A DNA stretch of 64,000 nt from NCBI RefSeq assembly GCF_020149765.1, contig NZ_CP083809.1:2108001-2172000 (forward strand). Reading direction: 5' to 3'. The position numbers and the translations under genes were made by a program. The notes under the pieces were generated by a model, which was not told the DNA's origin, ran no database searches, and saw only the letters and a program-made list of their open reading frames with translations. Of this stretch, positions 17,148-25,267 are shown in pieces (positions within the stretch are counted from its first letter, which is position 1; each line of letters starts with the position of its first letter). The stretch comes from Pantoea agglomerans. GTDB lineage: Bacteria > Pseudomonadota > Gammaproteobacteria > Enterobacterales > Enterobacteriaceae.

Positions 17148-17457
17148 CCCATTTTCTCCCGTCGCCGTTGCGAACAGTATCAGTATCAGTTGCAATTACA
17201 CTTTAAGGGTGACTGACTTTGCCATTTAATGCAAGTTGAATTGATACATTAAATGCCGCACTCGCCGTAAGGTCATTCTCTGCCCCGCTACGCCTGTGCA
17301 TCGCCCCCAGCAAAACCGCACATAAAGTGTATCAGATATTCTTGCAGTTGCAGGATACCCGAGCCTACACTCCTCGCGATAAATTGCAATCTTAAAAGTT
17401 GCAAATATTGGCCCGCCTTTGTGGGCTCTTTTTTTAACGCTATGCGGAATAACAATA
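17148..17457. promoter_or_regulatory. Divergent rarA/oqxA regulatory region
   Basis: 310 bp without a gene. It holds a marbox-like sequence ACCGCACATAAAGTGTATC (17315-17333; agrees with most of AYnGCACnnWnnRYYAAAY), a TTGCAA-N9-TTGCAA inverted repeat at about 17386-17406 that could be a regulator site, and a terminator-like hairpin just before oqxA. All are candidate elements from pattern only. Confidence 0.45.
17411..17435 (+). terminator. Intrinsic terminator in the oqxA leader
   Basis: GCCCGC-CTTT-GTGGGC (one G-U pair in RNA) followed by CTTTTTTTT, ending about 22 bases upstream of the oqxA ATG. There is no other plus-strand gene upstream that it could terminate, since rarA is on the other strand. 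It may work as an attenuator of the efflux operon. Confidence 0.6.
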
Positions 17458-18618
17458 ATGAACAGACAAACGAAGTGGGTTCGTCAGGGTTCAACCCTTC
17501 TGGGCGCGGTGCTGCTCAGCAGCATACTCAGCGGATGCGACAGAGGCGTGGCGCAAAACGCCCCGCCGCCCCCTCCTCAGGTCAGCGTCGCCGACGTGGT
17601 GGTGAAACCCGTCAGCCAGTGGGACAGCTTTAATGGCCGCATCGAGGCGGTGCAGAGCGTGCAGCTGCGCCCGCGCGTCTCTGGCTATATCGACGCGGTG
17701 AACTACCGCGAAGGCGACGAAGTGAAAAAGGGTCAGGTCCTGTTCACCATCGACGACCGCACCTACCGCGCCGCGCTGGAGCAGGCGAAGGCCGAACTGG
17801 CGCGCGCACGCAGTCAGGCGGCGCTGGCGCGCAGCGAGTCGGCGCGCACCGAGAAGCTGATCGGCACTCAGGCGGTGTCGCGTGAGCAGTGGGAACAGCG
17901 TCGCTCCGCCGCCAGCCAGGCGCAGGCGGACGTGCTCTCTGCTGAAGCGGCCGTGGATATGGCGCAGCTCAATCTTGACTTTACCCGCGTGACCGCGCCG
18001 ATCGACGGACGCGCCAGCCGCGCCATGATCACCACCGGCAACCTGGTGACCGCCGGCGACAGCGCCAGCGTACTCACCTCGCTGGTGTCGCAGGATCGCA
18101 TGTATGTCTACTTCGACGTCGATGAAGCCACCTTCCTGCACTACCAGGCGATGGCGCGTCAGGGCCAGCAGCGCGGCTCGCTGCCGGTGGAAATCGGCCT
18201 GGCGGGCGAAAGCGGCTATCCGCATCGCGGCATCGTCGACTTCACCGACAACCAGCTGACCGCCAGCACCGGCACCATCCGCATGCGCGCCCAGCTCGAC
18301 AACCGCCAGCGCCAGTTTACGCCCGGCCTTTTCTCCCGCGTGCGCCTGCCCGGCAGCGCGGAGTTCCAGGCGCTGCTGATTGACGACAAGGCGGTGCTGA
18401 CCGACCAGGATCGCAAGTATGTCTATGTGGTGGACAAAGAGGGCAAAGCGCAGCGCCGCGACATCCAGCCCGGCGCGATGGCCGAGGGTCTGCGCATTGT
18501 GAAAAGCGGGCTGCAGTCGGGCGATCGGGTGATTGTCGACGGGCTGCAAAAAGTGTTTATGCCCGGAATGCCGGTAACGGCCCAGCAGGTCGCGATGCGC
18601 GCGGCTAACGCCAACTAA
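17458..18618 (+). CDS. oqxA: RND efflux periplasmic adaptor, OqxA-like lipoprotein
   Basis: 386 residues from the ATG at 17458. Signal peptide with lipobox L-S-G-C near residue 27, so lipid-anchored to the inner membrane. Family features: 'RPRVSGYIDAVNYREGDEV' lipoyl domain half (locator), coiled-coil hairpin rich in Ala/Arg/Glu (about 105-170), 'LNLDFTRVTAPIDGRA', beta-barrel and membrane-proximal 'LTDQDRKYVYVVD'. It bridges the RND pump and an outer-membrane channel (TolC by analogy). 17 bp separate it from oqxB. Confidence 0.88.
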   Translation: MNRQTKWVRQGSTLLGAVLLSSILSGCDRGVAQNAPPPPPQVSVADVVVKPVSQWDSFNGRIEAVQSVQLRPRVSGYIDAVNYREGDEVKKGQVLFTIDDRTYRAALEQAKAELARARSQAALARSESARTEKLIGTQAVSREQWEQRRSAASQAQADVLSAEAAVDMAQLNLDFTRVTAPIDGRASRAMITTGNLVTAGDSASVLTSLVSQDRMYVYFDVDEATFLHYQAMARQGQQRGSLPVEIGLAGESGYPHRGIVDFTDNQLTASTGTIRMRAQLDNRQRQFTPGLFSRVRLPGSAEFQALLIDDKAVLTDQDRKYVYVVDKEGKAQRRDIQPGAMAEGLRIVKSGLQSGDRVIVDGLQKVFMPGMPVTAQQVAMRAANAN

Positions 18619-18635
18619 CTGAGGCTACTGCCGCT

Positions 18636-21600
18636 ATGGACTTTTCCCGCTTTTTTATCGACCGGCCGATATTCGCCGCCGTTTTGTCGATTTTAATTTT
18701 CGTGACCGGCCTGATCGCCATTCCGCTGCTGCCGATCAGTGAATACCCGGACGTGGTACCGCCCAGCGTGCAGGTGCGCGCCGAATATCCCGGTGCCAAC
18801 CCGAAGGTGATTGCCGATTCGGTGGCTACGCCGCTGGAAGAGGCGATCAACGGCGTTGAAAATATGATGTATATGAAATCGGTGGCCGGTTCCGACGGCG
18901 TGCTGGTGACTACCGTCACCTTCCGCCCGGGCACCGATCCCGATCAGGCGCAGGTGCAGGTGCAAAACCGCGTCGCCCAGGCGGAAGCGCGCCTGCCGGA
19001 AGATGTGCGCCGCCTCGGCATCACCACCCAGAAGATGTCGCCAACGCTGACGCTGGTTGTGCATATGTTCTCGCCGCACGGCAAGTACGACTCGCTCTAC
19101 CTGCGCAACTACGCCACGCTGAAGGTGAAAGATGAGCTGGCGCGCCTGCCTGGCGTGGGCCAGATTCAGATCTTCGGCGCGGGCGAATATGCGATGCGCG
19201 TCTGGCTCGATCCCAACAAAGTGGCTGCGCGCGGCCTGACCGCCGCCGACGTGGTGACGGCGATGCAGGAGCAGAACGTGCAGGTGTCAGCCGGCCAGCT
19301 GGGTGCCGAGCCGCTGAAGAAGCAGTCCGATTTTCTGCTCTCCATCAACACCGCTGGCCGCCTTGAAAACGAGCAGCAGTTCGGCAACATCATCCTGAAA
19401 ACCTCGGATGACGGCTCACTGGTACGCCTGCGCGACGTGGCGCGTATCGAGATGGGCTCTGGCAGCTATGCCCTGCGTTCGCAGCTCAACAATAAGGACG
19501 CGGTCGGCATCGGTATCTTCCAGGCGCCGGGGGCCAACGCCATCGATCTCTCCAACGCGGTGCGCGCTAAGATGAACGAGCTGGCAACGCGCTTCCCGGA
19601 CGATGTGAAGTGGGCTGCCCCTTACGACCCTACCGTGTTCGTGCGCGACTCTATCAGCGCGGTGGTGCATACGCTGCTGGAAGCGGTTGCCCTGGTGGTT
19701 CTGGTGGTGATCCTGTTCCTGCAGACCTGGCGCGCCTCGATCATTCCGCTGCTGGCGGTGCCGGTTTCGGTCGTCGGGACGTTCAGCGTGCTCTACCTGC
19801 TCGGCTTCTCGCTGAATACCCTGAGCCTCTTCGGGCTGGTGCTGGCGATCGGCATCGTGGTGGATGACGCCATCGTGGTGGTGGAGAACGTCGAGCGTAA
19901 TATCGCGCTGGGCCTTTCACCGCAGGCGGCGGCGCATCAGGCGATGCGCGAGGTCTCCGGGCCGATTATCGCTATTGCGCTGGTGCTGTGCGCCGTGTTC
20001 GTGCCAATGGCGTTTCTCTCCGGCGTGACCGGCCAGTTCTATAAGCAGTTCGCGGTGACTATCGCCATTTCCACGGTGATCTCCGCCATCAACTCGCTGA
20101 CCCTGTCTCCTGCGCTGGCGGCGAAGCTGCTAAAAGATCACCATGCGCCGAAAGATATTCCGACGCGAATTATCGATCGCCTGCTCGGCTGGCTGTTCCG
20201 TCCGTTCAACCGCTTCTTTAACAGCAGCGCGCACGGCTACGAAGGCCTGGTAGGCAAAACGCTGCGCCGCCGCGGCGCGGTGTTCGGCGTCTATGTGCTG
20301 CTGCTGGCGGGCGCGGGCTTTATGTTCCACGCCGTGCCGGGCGGCTTTATCCCGACGCAGGACAAACTCTATCTGATCGGCGGCGTGAAGATGCCGGAAG
20401 GCTCTTCGCTGGAGCGTACCGACGAGATGATCCGCAAGATGAGCGAAATCGGCATGAATACCGAAGGCGTCGCCTATTCTGTCGCCTTCCCCGGCCTGAA
20501 TGCGCTGCAGTTCACTAACACGCCCAATACCGGCACGGTGTTCTTCGGTCTGAAGCCCTTTAGCGAGCGTAAGCACAGTGCGGCAGAGATTAACGCGGAG
20601 ATCAATGCGAAGATTTCTCAGCTGCAGCAGGGGTTCGGCTTCTCCATTATGCCGCCCCCTATCCTCGGTCTGGGCCAGGGTTCCGGCTATTCGCTCTACG
20701 TGCAGGACCGCGCGGGGCTGGGCTACGGCGCACTGCAGACGGCGATTAACACCCTCTCCGGCGCGGTGATGCAGACGCCAGGGATGCACTATCCTATTTC
20801 GTCCTACCAGGCGAATGTGCCCCAGCTCGACGTGCAGGTGGATCGCGATAAAGCCAAGGCGCAGGGCGTATCGCTGACCGATCTCTTCAGCACGCTGCAA
20901 ACCTATCTCGGTTCGTCATACGTCAACGACTTCAACCGTTTCGGCCGCACCTGGCGCGTGATGGCGCAGGCGGATGGCGAGTTCCGCGACAGCGTTGAGG
21001 ATATCGCCAACCTGCGCACCCGCAACGATCGCGGCGAGATGGTGCCTGTCGGCAGCATGGTGCATATCACCACCACCTACGGGCCCGACCCGGTGATCCG
21101 CTATAACGGCTATCCGGCGGCGGACCTGATTGGCGATGCCGATCCGCGTATCCTCTCGTCCGCGCAGGCGATGACCCAGCTGGAAGCGATGTCCGGTCAG
21201 CTTTTGCCTAACGGCATGAATATTGAGTGGACCGACCTGAGCTATCAGCAGGCGACGCAGGGTAATACTGCCTTTATCGTCTTCCCGGTGGCGGTGCTGC
21301 TGGCGTTCCTGGTACTGGCCGCGCTCTATGAGAGCTGGACGCTGCCGCTGGCGGTGATCCTAATCGTACCGGTGACCATGCTGTCGGCGCTGGTCGGCGT
21401 CTGGCTGACGGGCGGCGATAACAACGTCTTTGTGCAGGTCGGCCTGGTGGTGCTGATGGGGCTGGCGTGTAAGAACGCCATTCTTATTGTGGAGTTCGCC
21501 CGCGAGCTGGAGATGCAGGGCAAAGGCATTGTGGAAGCGGCGCTGGAGGCCTGTCGCCTGCGTCTGCGTCCCATTGTGATGACTTCTATCGCCTTTATCG

Positions 21601-21788
21601 CCGGTACCGTGCCGCTGATTCTGGGCGAAGGCGCGGGCGCAGAAGTGCGCGGCGTTACCGGTATTACCGTGTTCGCCGGGATGCTGGGCGTCACGCTGTT
21701 CGGTCTGTTCCTGACCCCGGTGTTCTACGTCACGCTGCGTAAGCTGGTGACGCGCAAGGCACCGCAAGAAACGATGCAGACGGTGTAA
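18636..21788 (+). CDS. oqxB: RND multidrug efflux transporter, OqxB-like
   Basis: 1050 residues, the size of OqxB. Start M-D-F-S-R-F-F-I-D-R-P-I-F and long stretches agree with Klebsiella OqxB as I remember it. TM4 carries 'GIVVDDAIVVVENV' with the two proton-relay Asp residues; 'VFVPMAFLSGVTGQFYKQFA' and 'GQGSGYSL' are further RND landmarks. In other species OqxAB exports quinolones, olaquindox, nitrofurans and other compounds; substrates here are inferred. Followed by a strong terminator. Confidence 0.92.
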   Translation: MDFSRFFIDRPIFAAVLSILIFVTGLIAIPLLPISEYPDVVPPSVQVRAEYPGANPKVIADSVATPLEEAINGVENMMYMKSVAGSDGVLVTTVTFRPGTDPDQAQVQVQNRVAQAEARLPEDVRRLGITTQKMSPTLTLVVHMFSPHGKYDSLYLRNYATLKVKDELARLPGVGQIQIFGAGEYAMRVWLDPNKVAARGLTAADVVTAMQEQNVQVSAGQLGAEPLKKQSDFLLSINTAGRLENEQQFGNIILKTSDDGSLVRLRDVARIEMGSGSYALRSQLNNKDAVGIGIFQAPGANAIDLSNAVRAKMNELATRFPDDVKWAAPYDPTVFVRDSISAVVHTLLEAVALVVLVVILFLQTWRASIIPLLAVPVSVVGTFSVLYLLGFSLNTLSLFGLVLAIGIVVDDAIVVVENVERNIALGLSPQAAAHQAMREVSGPIIAIALVLCAVFVPMAFLSGVTGQFYKQFAVTIAISTVISAINSLTLSPALAAKLLKDHHAPKDIPTRIIDRLLGWLFRPFNRFFNSSAHGYEGLVGKTLRRRGAVFGVYVLLLAGAGFMFHAVPGGFIPTQDKLYLIGGVKMPEGSSLERTDEMIRKMSEIGMNTEGVAYSVAFPGLNALQFTNTPNTGTVFFGLKPFSERKHSAAEINAEINAKISQLQQGFGFSIMPPPILGLGQGSGYSLYVQDRAGLGYGALQTAINTLSGAVMQTPGMHYPISSYQANVPQLDVQVDRDKAKAQGVSLTDLFSTLQTYLGSSYVNDFNRFGRTWRVMAQADGEFRDSVEDIANLRTRNDRGEMVPVGSMVHITTTYGPDPVIRYNGYPAADLIGDADPRILSSAQAMTQLEAMSGQLLPNGMNIEWTDLSYQQATQGNTAFIVFPVAVLLAFLVLAALYESWTLPLAVILIVPVTMLSALVGVWLTGGDNNVFVQVGLVVLMGLACKNAILIVEFARELEMQGKGIVEAALEACRLRLRPIVMTSIAFIAGTVPLILGEGAGAEVRGVTGITVFAGMLGVTLFGLFLTPVFYVTLRKLVTRKAPQETMQTV

Positions 21789-21793
21789 AGATT

Positions 21794-21822
21794 AAGGGCG
21801 GTCAGCGACCGCCCTTTTTTAT
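21794..21822 (+). terminator. Intrinsic terminator after oqxB
   Basis: GGGCGGT-cagcg-ACCGCCC followed by TTTTTT, ten bases after the oqxB stop. Confidence 0.85.
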
Positions 21823-21982
21823 TTATATAATTAACGCTAAATATGAAAATTGCGTACCGCTACGCAATTGTGGCCAGGCGCAATAATTGACAGAGAAAAG
21901 CTTCCAGGTTAATTTCCCTACGGCAATGCCGCAAAGGATCAACTGTTCACGTGAAATAATAAAGGCTATTCAAGGAGACCAT
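21823..21982. other. Intergenic stretch with a strong hairpin
   Basis: AATTGCGTA-ccgc-TACGCAATT at 21848-21869 is a perfect 9-bp stem without a T-run. The rest is AT-rich leader-like sequence leading to the short ORF at 21983. No gene is seen. Confidence 0.45.
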
Positions 21983-22018
21983 ATGATTAAATTAAGAGAC
22001 GAATTTGACGGATTCTGA
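21983..22018 (+). CDS. 11-codon ORF with strong Shine-Dalgarno, leader-peptide-like
   Basis: Reads M-I-K-L-R-D-E-F-D-G-F-stop, with AAGGAGA five bases before the ATG. A terminator-type hairpin follows 17 bases later. It could be a leader peptide, a tiny functional peptide, or chance; the good ribosome site is the main argument. No run of one amino acid suggests amino-acid attenuation. Confidence 0.35.
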   Translation: MIKLRDEFDGF

Positions 22019-22031
22019 GCAGACGTATAAT
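22005..22031 (+). promoter_or_regulatory. Candidate sigma-70 promoter
   Basis: TTGACG and TATAAT are near-consensus hexamers, but the spacer is only 15 bp. Transcription from here would begin inside or just before the hairpin at 22036. Confidence 0.4.
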
Positions 22032-22035
22032 AGCT

Positions 22036-22062
22036 AAGGCGGGAAAGCGCCCCGCCTTTTTC
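22036..22062 (+). terminator. Intrinsic terminator-like hairpin
   Basis: AAGGCGGG-aaagcgc-CCCGCCTT followed by TTTTT, between the 11-codon ORF and the DUF4760-like gene. It could end the small transcript or attenuate the next gene. Confidence 0.65.
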
Positions 22063-22075
22063 ATGGATGAAAAAT

Positions 22076-22578
22076 ATGACACTAAACCTGACCATCTGGC
22101 CATTCATCAGTAACGCTATCCTCCTGCTCGGCGTTGTCGTCGCAACTTGCGCAATCTTCTATAACGTGCGCACAGCCAAAAAAAGAGACCGCTCACTTTT
22201 TATTTGAAAGCCGCCAGGATACGGCTTACACGGAATCGTTACACGTTCTTAAAAAAGTAAATCGTTCAGGTAAGTCTTTTCGTTCATATATTTTCCCGCG
22301 CGAAGGAAAAATCATAACGGAGAGAGAGAGAGAGAATTGAGCGGCGCAAGTTACAATATATTCTTAACTTCTATGAGAGAGTCGCCGTCGCTATTCGTGA
22401 AGGGATATATGATGAGCAGATGATTAAGAGAGCCTCTTTTACTACCGTTATTCAGGCCTGGGATATTGCGGAGCCTCTTATTAAAGCGATCAGAGAGCAT
22501 ATTCACTCTGAGACCACGTATCAGGAGTTTGAGTGGCTGGTGATGCGCTGGAAGCAGAACCCTTTACAGAAAAAATAG
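22076..22578 (+). pseudogene. DUF4760-like membrane protein gene with two frameshifts
   Basis: Three consecutive frames join into one protein-like sequence: frame A from the ATG at 22076 (MTLNLTIWPFISNAILLLGV..., a membrane helix, then R-T-A-K-K), frame B (F-E-S-R-Q-D-T-A-Y ... S-Y-I-F-P-R-E-G), frame C (R-R-K-L-Q-Y-I-L-N-F-Y-E-R-V-A-V ... ending N-P-L-Q-K-K, stop at 22578). The order and wording resemble DUF4760 proteins from memory. The breaks coincide with an A7 tract (about 22178-22184) and a (GA)8 tract (22320-22335). One A less and one GA more would restore a single frame of about 167 codons. It may be a decaying gene, slippage-controlled, or affected by read errors. Confidence 0.6.
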
Positions 22579-22618
22579 CCCGGCGTGAAATGGCTACTGG
22601 AAGCATACTCACCATAAT

Positions 22619-22641
22619 AAAGCCGCGGTTAGCGGCTTTTG
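22619..22641. terminator. Bidirectional terminator
   Basis: AAAGCCGC-ggtta-GCGGCTTTT between the DUF4760-like gene and the convergent zinc-ribbon gene. Confidence 0.7.
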
Positions 22642-22670
22642 ATATTCATAACACGTTGCAAAAGGCCCTG

Positions 22671-23003
22671 TCAGGCTTTGGGACGCGTCAGAAAAACCAG
22701 CGTGCCGATAATAATATCGCCCACGACCCAGAGGATCCCCAGCATCATCGCGCCCATGCCTGCGCCCAGCGCTGCGCCAGCGCGTTCTGCATCGGAAGCG
22801 GCGTTGTTGATGACGTCTCCGCTCGCGCCCATGCCGGCGAAGATGGAATAGATCATCAGCAGGTTAAAAAGGATAAACACGATCTTCACGATTTTCCCAA
22901 ACAGCGTTCGCTTCGGTTTTTTTACCTGATGTCCACATGAGGGGCATTTAAAAGCGGAATCGCTGATGTCCGCTTTGCATTCCGGACAGTTGATTAAGGC
23001 CAT
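22671..23003 (-). CDS. Zinc-ribbon membrane protein of unknown function
   Basis: 110 residues from the ATG at 23003 (GGAGAGAGAA before it). The N-terminus M-A-L-I-N-C-P-E-C-K then K-C-P-S-C-G-H is a zinc ribbon with two CxxC knuckles. Two membrane helices follow (about 31-50 and 80-105) around a Gly/Ala-rich loop. Such 'zinc-ribbon domain-containing' proteins are common in enterobacteria; function is unknown. It lies between the efflux genes and the Rrf2 regulator. Confidence 0.7.
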   Translation of the reverse strand: MALINCPECKADISDSAFKCPSCGHQVKKPKRTLFGKIVKIVFILFNLLMIYSIFAGMGASGDVINNAASDAERAGAALGAGMGAMMLGILWVVGDIIIGTLVFLTRPKA

Positions 23004-23190
23004 TTCTCTCTCCATAGATACAAAATAATCAGACGGAAAAATACGCTTTTTCTGCGTTATCAATCGGATAAAAACACCCTCATTTCGCCGGGTAATTTTG
23101 CTATAGCGAGAAACTGGCAGGATTTGACGGCAGGAGAGGCGAGAAAACGTTCAGGAAAGGCGCAAAACTCAGATATAAAAAAAGCCGCAT

Positions 23191-23679
23191 TTAGCGGCTT
23201 TTTTTACACAGGTCCTCGATCGCATCCGGTTCCAGCACCGGGGCGCACTCGGTTTCGTTGCCTTTCTTCAGCTCTTCGAGCGCGTCGGCAACGGTGCGTT
23301 TTTCCAGCACTTCCAGCGAGGCCTGCTCGGCTTCATCGGCAATCGATTTAAAGTACCAGCAGAGATTGGCGCTGACCAGGCAGCGAGGCGCAACGTCTGG
23401 ACGCGACGCCCAGAGCTTTTTGTCCTCAATCACCGAGGTGTAGATATCGCGCAGCGTGATTTCGCTGGCCGGACGCCCAAGGTGGATTGAACCGGTGCGG
23501 CCAAGCGTCGAGACGATAATGCCGTCGCGAGTAAGCGGAACCATCAGCTTGCGGATGAAGCTGGGATTCGCCTCAAGGCCGTATGCCAGAATGGCGCTGG
23601 TCGAGCGTTTACCCATTTGCTCCGCCATCGCTACGCTAAGAACCATTTGCAAAGCTGTCGGGAAGCGGTAATCAAGCAT
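23191..23679 (-). CDS. oqxR: Rrf2-family regulator, OqxR-like
   Basis: 162 residues. Winged helix: 'TSAILAYGLEANPSFIRKLM' (locator) and wing 'STLGRTGSIHLGRPASEITL'. The central region has C100 and C107, and two more Cys lie in the C-terminal tail (C145, C158), which could sense redox or bind a cofactor but do not match the IscR/NsrR spacing. In Klebsiella an Rrf2 repressor, OqxR, sits next to rarA-oqxAB; here it is about 1.4 kb from oqxB, separated by small genes. Name by context and general resemblance. Confidence 0.72.
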   Translation of the reverse strand: MLDYRFPTALQMVLSVAMAEQMGKRSTSAILAYGLEANPSFIRKLMVPLTRDGIIVSTLGRTGSIHLGRPASEITLRDIYTSVIEDKKLWASRPDVAPRCLVSANLCWYFKSIADEAEQASLEVLEKRTVADALEELKKGNETECAPVLEPDAIEDLCKKSR

Positions 23680-23871
23680 TTATTTATCCTGAGTTGCGGT
23701 GGATCTTATTGTTTTATTGCCGCGTAAGTGAACATTCAGTGAGCAATAAATATAACAAACACTGTTGCTTTTTAGAAGCAAGGCGACTGCGCCAGGGCAC
23801 GTATTCATTAAAACCTGGTAGCCAACAGCACAAGCTGTTCAGCCCGCGGCGCCACTGCTTTCGCCCTGCCC

Positions 23872-25056
23872 TTAAACTGCCGCTGGCGGCGTCGAAGGCA
23901 GCCGCTTTTTCAGCAGCAGCACCAGCGCGACGTTAAGCAGCGCCAGCGCGCAAAGCAGCCACAACGTAGCGGAAGCGCCGAGGGTTTCAAACAGATATCC
24001 CCCTGCCAGCGGCGTCAGCGCCTGACCGATAAGCGCCGGGCGCGCCATCCGCCCAACCACGACGGCATACGCCTCTGGTTTGACCATCGCCAGCGGTAAA
24101 GTTCCCCGTACGATGGCGCGCAGACCATTTCCCGCACCGTAAAACACCATGCTGAGCAGCGCAAGCTGAGGAAACAGCGCCAGCAACAGCAGGCCAAGCG
24201 CCACCAGACCGACCGAGAAAAAAGCGGTCCAGATGGGATGGCCGCGTTTAAACAGGATATCGACGATGCGTGAGCCCACCTGACACGGCCCCAGAATGGC
24301 GCTGAGCCCTAGCGCGGCAGCCAGCGTATAGCCGCTCGCCTGCAGCAAGGCGATCAGCTGTACCGACATCGCCGTCATAATCACCGAGGCCAGCGTAAAG
24401 ATGGCGCACAGCAGCCAGAACAGCGACGGCGCGATATCGCTCTGCGGCGCGGGAGCTGATGTCGCTTTCGCCTTCACGGCCACTGCGTTATTCGGCAGCG
24501 CGTAAACAGAGGCGGGCAACACCAGCAACAGCAGCATCGCCGCGATAGCGAAACAGGCGCCGCGCCAGCTCAGCAGATGAATCAGCAGCGCGGTGCCTGG
24601 CCATACCAGCGTGGTGCAAAAGCCGGAGATCAGGGTAATGCTGGTGATGGCGCTGCGCGCCTGCCCGCCGTAGCACGTGCCCAGCGTTGCGAACAGCGCG
24701 TCATAAAGCCCCATCGCCATACCCACGCCGATAATCACCCAGGCGCCAAGAAACAGTGGCAGCGAGTGGCTTAATCCCATCACCACCAGCCCGGCCGCCA
24801 TCACCGCCCCGCTCAGCGCCAGCAGCATTCGGCCGCCGGTGCGCGCGATAATGCGTCCGCAAAGCGGCGCCAGCAGGCCGGACACCAGGATGCCGAGCGA
24901 CAGTGCGCCGTAGACCCACTGCTGCGACCAGCCGGTTTCCGCGACGATGGGGGCCGCCATCACCGCCATCAGATAGAAGGAGCCGCCCCAGGAGAGTATT
25001 TGTACCAGGCCCAGCACCACAACCGCCGACACGCCGGGTTTATTCCGTTGATTCAC
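23872..25056 (-). CDS. MFS transporter
   Basis: About 394 residues and twelve membrane helices. GTG at 25056 is chosen as start because AAAAGG lies nine bases upstream; another GTG at 25065 is too close to it, and a much longer open frame to 25218 runs through AT-rich, Ter-like sequence. MFS features: 'LCGRIIARTGGR' after TM2-3 and a matching loop 'VGSRIVDILFKRG' in the second half. Substrate unknown; resembles the OFA/YnfM-like drug and anion transporters in general layout only. Confidence 0.75.
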   Translation of the reverse strand: MNQRNKPGVSAVVVLGLVQILSWGGSFYLMAVMAAPIVAETGWSQQWVYGALSLGILVSGLLAPLCGRIIARTGGRMLLALSGAVMAAGLVVMGLSHSLPLFLGAWVIIGVGMAMGLYDALFATLGTCYGGQARSAITSITLISGFCTTLVWPGTALLIHLLSWRGACFAIAAMLLLLVLPASVYALPNNAVAVKAKATSAPAPQSDIAPSLFWLLCAIFTLASVIMTAMSVQLIALLQASGYTLAAALGLSAILGPCQVGSRIVDILFKRGHPIWTAFFSVGLVALGLLLLALFPQLALLSMVFYGAGNGLRAIVRGTLPLAMVKPEAYAVVVGRMARPALIGQALTPLAGGYLFETLGASATLWLLCALALLNVALVLLLKKRLPSTPPAAV

Positions 25057-25182
25057 ATCCGTCACCCTTTTGTACAGGTAGCGCCTTTTATAACATGCCA
25101 GAGAATAAGGAAAAAACCGAAACGCACGCAGCGCCTCGCTTTGCCTGTTCAGCAGGCAGGCCGCACCATTTTGTATCGCAAT

Positions 25183-25205
25183 TTTTATGTATGTTGTAAC
25201 TAATA
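25183..25205 (+). promoter_or_regulatory. Replication terminator site (TerB-like)
   Basis: GTATGTTGTAACTAA matches the conserved core of E. coli Ter sites, including the G of the G:C(6) pair. It lies upstream of tus as TerB does in E. coli, where Tus binding also represses tus. By that orientation it should block forks entering from the left side of the window. Confidence 0.85.
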
Positions 25206-25242
25206 GAGCGGATTGCACACAGAGCCTCTCTCTGTCAGAGTA

Positions 25243-25265
25243 AGGAATGTTGTAACTATGGAGAG
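25243..25265 (+). promoter_or_regulatory. Second, degenerate Ter-like site over the tus ribosome-binding region
   Basis: GGAATGTTGTAACTATG keeps 13 of the central Ter bases in the same orientation as the first site, 60 bp away, and abuts the tus Shine-Dalgarno (GGAGAG). Probably a weaker site; a role in tus autorepression is plausible. Confidence 0.6.
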
Positions 25266-25267
25266 TA

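Noticed and set aside
22533..22940. Plus-strand frame running from the DUF4760-like gene into the zinc-ribbon gene
   Set aside because: It crosses a bidirectional terminator and is antisense to a convincing CxxC protein.
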